Assembly (NCBI GenBank): GCA_009840005.1
Contig: VXOR01000078.1
Coordinates: forward strand, 87,961-151,960
Source of the DNA: Gemmatimonadota bacterium
Lineage (GTDB): Bacteria; Latescibacterota; UBA2968; UBA8231
Length of the DNA: 64,000 nucleotides
Direction: 5' to 3'
A model generated the notes under the pieces. It saw only the letters and a list, made by a program, of their open reading frames with translations. It was not told where the DNA came from and searched no databases. Position numbers and translations under genes: made by a program. Shown here one piece after another: positions 1 to 8,547 of this stretch. Each line of letters begins with the position of its first letter. The first letter of the stretch is position 1.

Positions 1-1526
1 TCGGAGAAAAAGTCCCCGCCATCCTCAACCCCAACGGCCACCACGCCGGCGGCAAGGCCATGGACTACAAACAGGCCCGCTGCATCAACCTCGCCAAGCG
101 CGGGATGCTGGCACTCAACACCGAATTTCTCGGAATGGGCGAACTGCGCGCGGACATCGACCACAACCGCATCGCCCACCTCGATCTGTGCGGCATCGCC
201 GGCATCGGCGTGTTCTACCTCTTGATGAAACGCGGCCTCGACGTGCTGCTCGCCCACCCCAAGGCCGATCCCGAGCGCACGGCCATGACCGGCCTGTCGG
301 GCGGCGGTTGGCAAACAGCCCTGCTATCAGCCCTCGACGAACGCGTCAAAGTCATCGTCCCAGTCGCCGGTCATTCGGCCGTCTGGCAGCGCCGGGGCTG
401 CATCGAGGACATTGGCGACCAAGAGCAATGCCCGGCCGACCTCTGCACAATCGCTGATTACGACGCACTCTCCGCGCTCTTTGCGCCGCGGCCGACCTTG
501 CTCATGTACAACCGCCACGACGACTGCTGCTTCCAGACGCGGCGGGCGCGCAAATCCATCTACGAACCCATCCGACCGGTCTTCGCGCTCCTCGGCGCAC
601 GCGACAACATCGCCCTCCACGACAACACCGACCCCGGCACCCACAACTACGAGCGCGACAACCGTCGCCAACTCTACAAATTTCTCAACCAACACTGGGG
701 ATTGGAAACACCAGACGACGACCTACCTTACCGCGACGAATTGCAAACCGAGGAAGCCCTCGCCGTTGGCCTGCCCCCCGACAACGCCACCCTGATTTCC
801 ATCGCGCAGGCAGCCCTTGGCAAGATCAGAAAACGCAAAAGAAAAGCGCGCCCTCCAGCGGCCGCGCGCAAAGCACTCGCCTCATTACTCAAGCTGCCGC
901 AGTGGAAGAATCGGTCTCTACAAAAAGTCGGCACCGCGCAAAAGCGCAAGGACGCTACCATCCAACACTACCTACTGCACCTCGACGATACCTGGACCCT
1001 GCCGCTGACCGAATACACACCGCCACGCCCCCGAGGCATCGAACTACTCATCGCCGATGCCGGTCGCAGCGCGCTCGCCGCCCCGCTAGCCAACGCTCTT
1101 GCGCAAGGCCGCCGGGTATTCGTCGCCGACATCTTCGCTACCGGCGAACTTCGCACCGACCCGCGCCACCAAATGCTGGTCGCCACCGCTGGCCAGCGTC
1201 CGCTCGGCATCCAAGTCGGCCAAGTGCTCGCGCTGCTGGCAACAGCAAGCCAAAAGAGCCGAACGCTACACCTGACAGCCCACGGCCGCATCTGCCCAGT
1301 CGTCGCGCTGATCGCCGCCGCACTAAAACCCCAAGCCCTCGCCTCGCTAACTACCAACGCCCTCATCGACTCCCTCGGCCGCCTTATCGACTGGCCGCTG
1401 GCCTACGACGGCACCCCATCTCTCTACTGCTTTGGCCTACTAGCCGAATTCGACATCCCCGACCTAATTGCCCTCTCAGCACCCGTGCCGCTCGTCGATC
1501 CCCATCGCGGACCGCTGCGCCGCTGA
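1..1526 (+). CDS. Alpha/beta hydrolase (acetyl-xylan-esterase-like), 5' truncated by window edge
   Basis: The reading frame is open from base 3, so the ATG at 60 is internal and the true start lies upstream of the window. The visible part is an alpha/beta-hydrolase fold. The nucleophile elbow GLSGGG falls near residue 80 counted from ATG60, a candidate acid lies in NRHDD, and a candidate catalytic His lies in GTHNYER. This arrangement fits the acetyl-xylan esterase/dienelactone hydrolase-like families acting on carboxyl esters. About 270 further C-terminal residues have weak similarity to the hydrolase core and may be a second, degenerate alpha/beta domain. The fold is seen and the substrate is unknown. 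It converges with the next gene, leaving only 9 bp between them. Confidence 0.75.
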   Translation, partial: GEKVPAILNPNGHHAGGKAMDYKQARCINLAKRGMLALNTEFLGMGELRADIDHNRIAHLDLCGIAGIGVFYLLMKRGLDVLLAHPKADPERTAMTGLSGGGWQTALLSALDERVKVIVPVAGHSAVWQRRGCIEDIGDQEQCPADLCTIADYDALSALFAPRPTLLMYNRHDDCCFQTRRARKSIYEPIRPVFALLGARDNIALHDNTDPGTHNYERDNRRQLYKFLNQHWGLETPDDDLPYRDELQTEEALAVGLPPDNATLISIAQAALGKIRKRKRKARPPAAARKALASLLKLPQWKNRSLQKVGTAQKRKDATIQHYLLHLDDTWTLPLTEYTPPRPRGIELLIADAGRSALAAPLANALAQGRRVFVADIFATGELRTDPRHQMLVATAGQRPLGIQVGQVLALLATASQKSRTLHLTAHGRICPVVALIAAALKPQALASLTTNALIDSLGRLIDWPLAYDGTPSLYCFGLLAEFDIPDLIALSAPVPLVDPHRGPLRR

Positions 1527-1535
1527 GGACAACCC

Positions 1536-2612
1536 CTATCCATATTTTTCCCGCAGGTACCGCGCCGCCTCCACCTCGTTTTTGAGCTTGCTGTAAACCT
1601 CGTCGATATCGACTTTTGCCGCCGATCCGGGGGCGAATCCGCAGTCTGGGTTGAGCACCACCCGCTCGGGTGCCAAGTACTCCAACGCCTGTTCCACCCG
1701 CCCGACGATCGTCTCCGGCTCGTCAACCTCGCCCGGATGCACCCCCACACAACCCAAGCCGATCTCCAAATCCTCGCGCAGATCCTTAAACACCTCCGCA
1801 TCCCCTGCGCCCGGACTGGTAAATTCCATAGTCAGATGGTGTACCTTCAGGCGATTGAGATAGGGGATGATCGGGCCGTAGTCGCCGGTGTGACATGCCT
1901 CGCCCCGGACCCGGGCACCCGCGCGGCGGCACAAATGCACGGCCAAGCGCACTCCTGTGGCTCCCTCCACCACCGCATTGGTCATCGCCGCCGCAAAGTC
2001 GGCCTCGGCCTCGGGGTCTTCATATCCAGCTCGCACCTCGTCATCGACGAGCAGGCACAGATGCGGATCGTCAATCTGCACGATATCGGCACCGGCCTCG
2101 CACAATAGCGCCAACTCGCGGCGCAGAATCGGCACGCAAGCCTCGACAAATTCATTGCGGGTCGGATAGGCTCCGCGCGATTGTTCCGAATCCCACATCC
2201 GCTCGCCCAATAGCGCTGGTGCTGGCAAGGTGGCCTTGATTTTGCGCGAGCTAACCCGCTTGAGAAATTCTATTTCCCGCGCGATAAACCCTTCGTCTTT
2301 TGGCGTCAACTCGCCCGTGACGATGGTCCACGGCCTGCCGTCCGCATTCCGGCCCACCTCAAAGCCATGCGCCAATTCGGCGATCACGCCGATATACGAG
2401 GCGCGCCGCCATTCGCCATCGGTGATCACGTCCAACCCCGCCGCCTCCTGCAACGCCACCGCATAAGCCACGGCCGCGTCCATCACCTGCCCCAGCCGTT
2501 CATCGTCCATTGGCCGCTCACCCATCACCGCCTCGCGCACAAAATCCGGTCGCGGCAGCGAGCCGACCACGGCCGCCGGAAAGAGCTTCCCGTAGTATTC
2601 ACGTGTTGACAT
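1536..2612 (-). CDS. Cobalamin-independent methionine synthase (MetE C-terminal domain)-like enzyme
   Basis: This 358-residue protein corresponds to only the C-terminal catalytic barrel of MetE. The zinc-ligand pattern of that fold can be read: VHLC (His and Cys), a Glu in MEFTSPGAG, and Cys in NPDCGFAPGS. The N-terminal signature VVGSLPRPDFV is also present. Stand-alone versions transfer methyl or alkyl groups to thiols (methionine synthase core, or epoxyalkane:CoM transferase relatives). The exact acceptor cannot be told from sequence, and the absence of the N-terminal MetE half argues against the classical tri-glutamyl-folate enzyme. The ATG at 2612 has an AGGG about 9 nt upstream that lies inside a dispersed intergenic repeat. 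Confidence 0.8.
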   Translation of the reverse strand: MSTREYYGKLFPAAVVGSLPRPDFVREAVMGERPMDDERLGQVMDAAVAYAVALQEAAGLDVITDGEWRRASYIGVIAELAHGFEVGRNADGRPWTIVTGELTPKDEGFIAREIEFLKRVSSRKIKATLPAPALLGERMWDSEQSRGAYPTRNEFVEACVPILRRELALLCEAGADIVQIDDPHLCLLVDDEVRAGYEDPEAEADFAAAMTNAVVEGATGVRLAVHLCRRAGARVRGEACHTGDYGPIIPYLNRLKVHHLTMEFTSPGAGDAEVFKDLREDLEIGLGCVGVHPGEVDEPETIVGRVEQALEYLAPERVVLNPDCGFAPGSAAKVDIDEVYSKLKNEVEAARYLREKYG

Positions 2613-2615
2613 ATA

Positions 2616-2697
2616 GCAACCCTAAATGACTTGAACGATTCGAGATGCGGATCGTCTTGTGAATTATATCTGCGTTATATCTGCGTCCATCTGCGGA
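2616..2697. repeat. Dispersed intergenic repeat, copy A (partner at 55764-55847)
   Basis: About 82 bp nearly shared with 55764-55847. Both begin gcaaYcctRaatgactt (plus strand), continue gaacgattcgaga.gcggat, diverge for about 25 bp, then end in repeated tctgcgtccatctgcgga words. Both copies sit 3 nt upstream of the start codon of a leftward gene and contain the AGGR that serves as its ribosome-binding site. Confidence 0.75.
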
Positions 2698-2718
2698 ATG
2701 ATGAGATTGCTAGCCACC

Positions 2719-3474
2719 CTATTCGTCTAACCAACGCGCATTAGCCAGCGCGACGTCCTCTTCCGTGTCAATTTCCATATACTCGCCGTCGGTGGTCACC
2801 ATATGCAAGGCTAATCCTGCGTCTATCATTTCCTCGAAGAGATGAATCAGATACGCCTTTTCGAATGGCGTGCCGTCCCTCCAGGTCTGCCCGGCGTACT
2901 CCGCCTTCACCCGCTGATAATGCGCCCGCAAAGACCGCGCCCCCGCCACACCAAATCGCGCCACGCCAATATACTCGCCGCTGGCCGCTGACCCAGGAAT
3001 GGCGCGGTTGATCTCAACGATCCGATCGTCCTCGGCCACGATTTTTTCGGCATCGCCTTCGGGGTGCTGGCTGCGATCTTCATAGCGCGTACGCCAGTCC
3101 GTATCAACGCAGAGCGCGATATCGCCCTCGTGCTCCAGCGCACGGCGCACGACCGCGGGACGATAGAGAATATCGGCATAGGAACAGACAAAACCATCGG
3201 CCATATACTCCTCGGCGCAAAAGAGCGAGGCCAAGATATTGTTGTGCTGCCAGTCGGCGTTATGGCAATAAATTAGATGTGGGTAGTCGGCCTGGATCTG
3301 CTCGATGCGATAGCCGCCGACAAAGACCGGAGTTTCTAACCCGGCCGCGGCCAGCGCCTCGAGTATCCAGTCGAGGATCCGTCGCCCGCCGACGCGTATA
3401 TAGCATTTGGGCTGCCCGTCGGTCAGGGCGTTGAGCCGACTGCCGCGACCGGCACCGATGATGATGGGGCGCAC
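2719..3474 (-). CDS. NTP-transferase family sugar/choline-phosphate nucleotidyltransferase
   Basis: A 251-residue single-domain nucleotidyltransferase. The N-terminal signature GAGRGSRLNAL followed by PKCYIRVGGR is the pyrophosphorylase-type NTP-binding loop (MobA/RfbA/LicC superfamily). The metal-binding Asp is in CSYADILYR, and MEIDTEEDVALA near the C-terminus matches the end of LicC-like phosphocholine or sugar-phosphate nucleotidyltransferases. It would activate a sugar-1-phosphate or choline phosphate as its CDP/UDP derivative in the cytoplasm. The start is GTG at 3474, chosen for an AGGAGA six bases upstream. It lies alone between a short spacer and a terminator, so the substrate cannot be inferred from neighbours. 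Confidence 0.8.
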   Translation of the reverse strand: MRPIIIGAGRGSRLNALTDGQPKCYIRVGGRRILDWILEALAAAGLETPVFVGGYRIEQIQADYPHLIYCHNADWQHNNILASLFCAEEYMADGFVCSYADILYRPAVVRRALEHEGDIALCVDTDWRTRYEDRSQHPEGDAEKIVAEDDRIVEINRAIPGSAASGEYIGVARFGVAGARSLRAHYQRVKAEYAGQTWRDGTPFEKAYLIHLFEEMIDAGLALHMVTTDGEYMEIDTEEDVALANARWLDE

Positions 3475-3503
3475 TAGCTCTCCTTTCGTTTTCCGGTACG
3501 CAC

Positions 3504-3532
3504 AAAACGGCCTGCTGATTTCCAGCAGGCCG
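3504..3532 (-). terminator. Rho-independent terminator of the Uma2 gene
   Basis: A 10-bp perfect stem (cggcctgctg at 3508-3517, cagcaggccg at 3523-3532) with a 5-nt loop, followed on the minus strand by a short T run (aaaa on plus, 3504-3507). It lies 22 bp past the stop codon of the leftward gene at 3555. Confidence 0.75.
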
Positions 3533-3554
3533 CTGCGTATTCTTACTTACTGCA

Positions 3555-4106
3555 CTAAGCGAATAACGCCGCTACCGCTACCTCCCATCCCGGCACTGCC
3601 TCCCCGCCCTCCAACACATCGCCTTCTCTCAATACATCCACAGTGCCCGGAGTCCGATGCACCGCCACCGTCCGCTGCTGCGGCTCAACGACAACCACCA
3701 TCTGCGTCCCTGCCGTCAGCCAATCGGCTACTTTTTCCGCGACCTCCCCGTAGCGGTCCCCCGGCGAAACCACCTCCACCGCCAAATCAGGTGCTCCCGG
3801 CCAATAGCCCGCCACCGCGCCGACCGCATCCAGCCGCGCTTGGCACACGAACGCCGCATCCGGTGCCCGCACCGTATCCGGGTCCGACGCCAGCCGGAAC
3901 CCCGTCTCCGCCGCATAGACCGCTCCCAAACCATGAGCTTCCACATGTTGAGCCAAGCGCCAAGCGATGCGCATCGCGATCTTTCCGTGTTCATTCCCCG
4001 CAGGCGTCATCTTGCGCAACTCCCCGCGCACTAGTTCGTAGCGAAACCCGTCGTCCGGCAGTCGTTCCAAGTCCGCCGCCGTGGCAATATGTTCGACAAT
4101 GGTCAT
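3555..4106 (-). CDS. Uma2-family (DUF820) PD-(D/E)XK nuclease-like protein
   Basis: The 183 residues show the whole Uma2 pattern. It begins YELVRGELRKMTPAG, continues with HG..A.R.A..L, then the nuclease-core Asp in APDAAFV, PDLAVEVVSPGD (Glu core) and a Lys in EVAEKVADWL. The tail is the usual short beta hairpin (TVAVHR). Members occur in many copies in cyanobacteria, Chloroflexi and candidate phyla, and their biological role is not settled. It is a single gene with its own terminator, divergent from the dehydrogenase at 4248. Confidence 0.85.
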   Translation of the reverse strand: MTIVEHIATAADLERLPDDGFRYELVRGELRKMTPAGNEHGKIAMRIAWRLAQHVEAHGLGAVYAAETGFRLASDPDTVRAPDAAFVCQARLDAVGAVAGYWPGAPDLAVEVVSPGDRYGEVAEKVADWLTAGTQMVVVVEPQQRTVAVHRTPGTVDVLREGDVLEGGEAVPGWEVAVAALFA

Positions 4107-4247
4107 GGGCTATCGTCCTCGCCCCTTCGGCTTCAGATGCGAAATACTATTACGGAATATACCTGCCGCCTTTTACTGCCACAACCTCAAGTGGAGAGCG
4201 TCGCCCTAGCACCTTATATTGAACTCTTACGTATAGAAAGGATGAAT

Positions 4248-5516
4248 ATGTCCGAAAAACTGCCCCTCGCCATCGTCGGCTGCGGCGGCATGGGCCACCG
4301 CCATCTCTACGGTCTCGCCGAGTTGCAAAGCGCCGGCCTGTCGCCCTTTGAACTGGTGGGTGCCTGCGACCCCAATCTCGACAACGCCCACTCGCTCGCC
4401 GACCAAGCCGAGGAGCGGCTAGGCACGCGACCCCAACCGGTCAAAGACCTCGCCGAACTGGCTTCCGTCGCCCCGGTCCAAGCTGTCGATATCACCACCC
4501 TACCAGCCCATCACCACACCGTGGCCATCGAGGCCATGGAGCGCGGCTGGCACGCGTTGTGCGAAAAACCCATGGGGCTTACGGCCCGCGCCTGCAAACA
4601 AATGATCGCCAAGGCCCAAGAGACCGGGTGCGTCCTCTCAGTGGCTGAAAACTATCGCCGCGACCCAGTAAACCGCCTCGCCAAGGCCCTACTCGACGCC
4701 GGCGTCATTGGGCGTCCGCGCCTGATGCAGCAAATTGCCATAGGCGGCGGCGACGGTATGCTCATTTCAGTGTGGCGGCACCAGAAAAACGCCAGCGGCG
4801 TCCTCCTCGACGTAGGCGTTCACTTTGCCGACATCATGGAGTACTTCCTCGGCGAGGCCGACACGGCCTACGCGCAGACGCGCCTGCACGAGCCGATCCG
4901 CAAAAATCCCGTAGCCGGCCGCGACGTCAACAGCGGTTCGCCAGGAGGCGTCTATGAACGCTGGCAAAAAGACATGCCAGCCGAGTTTGAGGCCACCGCG
5001 GACGACGCAGCCTACGCTACCATCCTCTTCAAAAGCGGCGCAGTCGCCCAGTACATCGAAGACCACGCAGCCCACGGCCAAAATCAGCGGCAACGCTCCA
5101 TCCACGGCAGCCTCGGCTCGCTGGACCTGCCCGGCGATCGCTCGGGCAACCGCCTCACACTCCACCTCGACGGCGCAGACCCTATAGACGACCAAGCCCT
5201 GCTCGACCTCGTGCCCGATCATCGCCTCGACGAAGTCACGGCTGCGCTCTTCGGCGGCGACCAGCTCTTCGAGTACCACTGTCCCTTTCCGGAGACCGAC
5301 CGCAAGCTAATCGCCGTCGAATACCACGAGCTTGGCACCTGCATCCAACAGGGGCGACAGCCCGAAGTTGATGCCCAGCAAGGCGCGCGTTCTGTGGCCT
5401 TGTCCTACAGCCTGATGGAGTCGCAAGTCGCCGGCCGCGCGTTTTCAGTTGATGCCGTCTGCGACGACCAGATCAACGCCTACCAAGCCGAAATCAACGA
5501 GCATCTGGGGCTATAG
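4248..5516 (+). CDS. Gfo/Idh/MocA-family NAD(P)-dependent oxidoreductase
   Basis: A 422-residue dehydrogenase. It has an N-terminal Rossmann glycine motif AIVGCGGMGHRH, the family CEKPMG active-site Lys-Pro loop, and a C-terminal alpha/beta domain with DVGVHFADIMEYFLG. These enzymes oxidise or reduce sugars, inositols and related polyols. The substrate here is unknown. The frame is open back to 4089, but ATG4248 is chosen because AGAAAGG precedes it by six bases and because translation from there begins directly with the Rossmann strand. It is probably cotranscribed with the rhomboid gene 3 bp downstream. Confidence 0.85.
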   Translation: MSEKLPLAIVGCGGMGHRHLYGLAELQSAGLSPFELVGACDPNLDNAHSLADQAEERLGTRPQPVKDLAELASVAPVQAVDITTLPAHHHTVAIEAMERGWHALCEKPMGLTARACKQMIAKAQETGCVLSVAENYRRDPVNRLAKALLDAGVIGRPRLMQQIAIGGGDGMLISVWRHQKNASGVLLDVGVHFADIMEYFLGEADTAYAQTRLHEPIRKNPVAGRDVNSGSPGGVYERWQKDMPAEFEATADDAAYATILFKSGAVAQYIEDHAAHGQNQRQRSIHGSLGSLDLPGDRSGNRLTLHLDGADPIDDQALLDLVPDHRLDEVTAALFGGDQLFEYHCPFPETDRKLIAVEYHELGTCIQQGRQPEVDAQQGARSVALSYSLMESQVAGRAFSVDAVCDDQINAYQAEINEHLGL

Positions 5517-5519
5517 ACA

Positions 5520-6320
5520 ATGGCCGCTATCCTCTGTCCCCGCTGCCACAAAATCGTCAGTTCCGACGCCGAAACCTGCCCCCATTGCGGCCAGCGCAAA
5601 CCCGGACTGTGGGGCGCGACGGCCACCATGCGCAAGCTCGGCCTACAGCTAAATTTCCCGCACTTAATCACCGTGTTCTGCGGTGCGCTCTACCTGCTCG
5701 CGTTGGCCTTGGATCCATCGGCGATTTTCCAGACGCAGGGCTTGATGCAGATTCTCGCGCCCAGCATCCAAGCCAGCTTCAAACTTGGCGTCACCGGCAC
5801 CATACCCATTTTCGCCTACGAATTCTGGTGGACGCCGATCACCGCCATCTACCTGCACGGCGGCCTGCTGCACATCTTCTTCAACATGATGTGGGTGCGC
5901 CAGCTTGGTCCGGTCGTAGAAGAACTCTTCGGCCCCTTCCGCCTCTTTGCAATTTTCACGATCGCCGGCATCACCGGCTTTATTGCCTCGACCCTAGCGG
6001 GCCACGAACTCACGCTGGGGGCCTCCGGCTCGATCTTCGGCCTCTTGGCCGCCGCCATCGCCTACGGTCGGCGCGCCGGTTCTCAGCTCTTTACCCGGCA
6101 ATTTCTCCAGTGGGCAGTCTTGCTTTTCGTCATGGGCTTTATCATGCCCGGCGTCGATAACTGGGCGCACGGCGGCGGCTTCGTCGGTGGCTATGCGGCA
6201 GCGTATGTCTTCAGCCGCAGTTCGGAGCGCGAGGGCCTAGGGGCATATCTGGCCGGTGGTTTGTGCCTGCTGGCCACGGTCGGCGCATTCGCCTTGCAGT
6301 TTATCGCCGTATTTCTCTAG
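5520..6320 (+). CDS. Rhomboid intramembrane serine protease with N-terminal zinc ribbon
   Basis: 266 residues. The N-terminus has CPRC and CPHC pairs (about residues 6-26), a zinc-ribbon unlike the bare membrane start of most rhomboids. Six or more hydrophobic segments follow. The catalytic dyad is visible: Ser169 in GASGSIFG and His217 in NWAHGGGFVGG. The upstream HIFFNMMW motif supplies the oxyanion His/Asn. This is an intramembrane protease cleaving single-pass membrane proteins within the bilayer. It follows the dehydrogenase by 3 bp and precedes the Nudix gene by 8 bp, so the three genes look like an operon, though no shared pathway is evident. Confidence 0.92.
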   Translation: MAAILCPRCHKIVSSDAETCPHCGQRKPGLWGATATMRKLGLQLNFPHLITVFCGALYLLALALDPSAIFQTQGLMQILAPSIQASFKLGVTGTIPIFAYEFWWTPITAIYLHGGLLHIFFNMMWVRQLGPVVEELFGPFRLFAIFTIAGITGFIASTLAGHELTLGASGSIFGLLAAAIAYGRRAGSQLFTRQFLQWAVLLFVMGFIMPGVDNWAHGGGFVGGYAAAYVFSRSSEREGLGAYLAGGLCLLATVGAFALQFIAVFL

Positions 6321-6328
6321 CCCGCTTC

Positions 6329-6976
6329 ATGCCCGACGAACTCATCGCGCTCTTCGATGGCCAAGGCCAATCCATCGGTGCCAAGGAACGCACTGCCGCC
6401 TACCGCGACGGCGACCGCGTCGGCTTGGTCTTCGTCTGGGCGGCTTGGCGCACGTCCGCTGGCGTCGCCCGCACCCTATTGCAGACGCGCTCGCGCCCCG
6501 GCGACCCCTATCTCGGCAGCCTCGACGCCCCAGCCGGCGGCCACATCCGGGCCGGAGAAATGCCGGCGGCAGCCGCGCACCGCGAATTCGCCGAAGAGGT
6601 CGGCATCGCACTGACGCCCGCCGAATTGGTCTTCCTTGGCCAGCAACCACTCCAATACACCGGACGCTCTGCCATGCAGTTTTTCTACCTCTGCACGCGG
6701 CCTATCTCATTGGGGGAAACTGTATTCAACGAAGAGGTGGGGGCCTTCGTCGAAGTCGGGCTCGACGATTTCGACGCCTTGGTTTGCGGACGAGTCGCGT
6801 CGATCAAGGGCCAAGCCCGCTACAAGGAGACACCAAACGAAACAAGGCCGCGGGAAATTACGCCCGCAGCCTTCGCCGCCTACTCCGAACCGATCATGGA
6901 CGCCATCCGCCGCTCGGCTAGCGCGATCCGCGTCTATTTGGATACCGGGCCTATCTGGCCGCCTGCGACCGGCTGA
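6329..6976 (+). CDS. Nudix hydrolase
   Basis: 215 residues from ATG6329. The Nudix box is intact: G at the start of GHIRAGE, seven residues, then REFAEEVGI (residues about 72-94). This box coordinates Mg for cleavage of nucleoside diphosphates linked to X. The domain has the IPP isomerase/NUDT-like spacing, with a substrate loop before the box. The open frame extends upstream to 6263, but that would overlap the rhomboid gene and add a basic, low-complexity leader, so 6329 is preferred. The last 26 bp overlap the convergent gene at 6951. The substrate is unknown. Confidence 0.88.
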   Translation: MPDELIALFDGQGQSIGAKERTAAYRDGDRVGLVFVWAAWRTSAGVARTLLQTRSRPGDPYLGSLDAPAGGHIRAGEMPAAAAHREFAEEVGIALTPAELVFLGQQPLQYTGRSAMQFFYLCTRPISLGETVFNEEVGAFVEVGLDDFDALVCGRVASIKGQARYKETPNETRPREITPAAFAAYSEPIMDAIRRSASAIRVYLDTGPIWPPATG

Positions 6977-8405
6977 TGTAGCGCTCCAGATGCGCCAGTG
7001 CCTCGCCGCTATCCATCGCCTCCCGCGCCTCGGCCAACCCCTCTTCAGCACTCGCACTTAAACCCAAATAGTAGTCGGTCAGGCCGGAGTTGAGTACTAT
7101 GCGGTCATAAATAGGCCCCTGTTCGCCCTTGAGTCCCGCCACGCCCAAAGCCGCAAAAGCTCGCGCACTCACCTCCGCAGGACGCGGACTTTGCTCGTAG
7201 CAAAAGCCGTAAGCCGCCGGATCCACATCGCAGGCAATCATCTCCGACCGGCTCCCAACCCGGCGAAATCCCTGCACGTAATTGATAGCCTTGCGCCGAG
7301 CGTCCGAAGGCTTCCCCAACCGCAGTCCATAATGGCTGCTCCCCTCCTCACCTTTGATCACCAGTCCCGCGTCCAAGCCGCGCGCCTGCATCAACCCCAA
7401 CAGCTTGTCCTCGTAGCCCGTGTGGTAAAAGCCCACGACCATGCCGTTCCAAGCCACGCCAGCAAACAACTGCTGGGCCTTCTCCGTAGTAGCCCAAGGC
7501 GGACGTTTGGCGATGTGGGCGCGCAAATGGTGCAACGCGTACGCACGGGGAGCGTACGCGCGCTGACTCACATACGCGAACCCAACGGCCGGGTCTTCGA
7601 TGCAACGGGCCGCCGTCGTCAGCGACAGATCGACTCGCGCGCCCAAGACCGCTAGGATCCCTTCCTCGGTAACTCCCCGCTTGGGCGGCATCTCGGCGAC
7701 GCCGTGCAGCACAGTCGCCCGTCCCAAGGCCGCGCGCACGGCAGCGACGAACAGCGTCGGGCGAAAATAGCGCGCTGCGCCGTCAAAGGGCTGGCCAAAA
7801 TGCAGCAGCGAATCGACTTGGACCCGCAGCGCTTCTTCCGGGTGGCGCACGGCGTCGAGATGAGCGCGAACTTCTTCCTCATTTTCGATATTCATCCGCT
7901 GGCCGATCAAGAACGCGGCCATCAGCGAGGGACGCACTTCGCCCGCTAGCATGACTCCGAGCGCACCGCGCGCTTCCTCGTAGCACAAGTGCCCGCCCTG
8001 CAAAACGGAGCGTAGCGCTTCAACCACCCGCGCTTCGCCCGCATCGCAACCAGTGAAATCAGGTGCCATCCCCAGCAAGAAGCGCAAATCCTCGGGCATC
8101 TTACCGAGCGCATCCCCATAGCGGTCAAACGTCTCGACCTCGGCCGCGCTCCAACCGGTCTGCGCACCGAAGGTACGGCGGATGGACATCGCCGCGAAAA
8201 ACGCGCCCATCTGGGCCGGAGAAACCTGCTCTGCGTGAGGTAAGCCTCCCTTGAGCGAGGCAAAAATCAGCTCCAGAATCCGCTTAGGGTCTGGGTCGCC
8301 CTCTTTTTTGCCTAGTGGACGGCTCTGGTGCGGCCCGGTACAGACGCGCGTTTGCGCCTCCAGCACTTCCTCATTGGGGCCGGGATAGGGGTCAGTTTTA
8401 GACAC
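6951..8405 (-). CDS. Anthranilate-phosphoribosyltransferase-like (TrpD/TrpD2 superfamily) protein
   Basis: 484 residues resembling the glycosyltransferase family 3 fold. There is an N-terminal helical domain (ILELIFASLKGGL, then QMGAFFAAMSIRR), followed by a phosphoribosyltransferase-like core with VLHGVAEMPPKRGVTEEGIL and FAYVSQRAYAPRAYALHHLR. The GTGGD motif and the KHGNR/SS loop of true TrpD are not recognisable. It is longer than TrpD (about 340 residues), so anthranilate activity is unlikely, and it may be a YbiB/TrpD2-like nucleic-acid-binding relative. The start is GTG at 8405 with AAGGAG eight bases upstream. It is a monocistronic leftward gene. Confidence 0.65.
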   Translation of the reverse strand: MSKTDPYPGPNEEVLEAQTRVCTGPHQSRPLGKKEGDPDPKRILELIFASLKGGLPHAEQVSPAQMGAFFAAMSIRRTFGAQTGWSAAEVETFDRYGDALGKMPEDLRFLLGMAPDFTGCDAGEARVVEALRSVLQGGHLCYEEARGALGVMLAGEVRPSLMAAFLIGQRMNIENEEEVRAHLDAVRHPEEALRVQVDSLLHFGQPFDGAARYFRPTLFVAAVRAALGRATVLHGVAEMPPKRGVTEEGILAVLGARVDLSLTTAARCIEDPAVGFAYVSQRAYAPRAYALHHLRAHIAKRPPWATTEKAQQLFAGVAWNGMVVGFYHTGYEDKLLGLMQARGLDAGLVIKGEEGSSHYGLRLGKPSDARRKAINYVQGFRRVGSRSEMIACDVDPAAYGFCYEQSPRPAEVSARAFAALGVAGLKGEQGPIYDRIVLNSGLTDYYLGLSASAEEGLAEAREAMDSGEALAHLERYISRSQAAR

Positions 8406-8547
8406 GATTTTTGCTCCTTATGCGAAAAATATACGATTCCCGGCCAGTGCGCGCCCGACCTTGACGCGGATAATCCAACAGTGCCGATTGCGCGAAATAC
8501 AGGTTCAACGCAATTTTTGATACACCCTTTTCCGTGAGAAAACTCCA

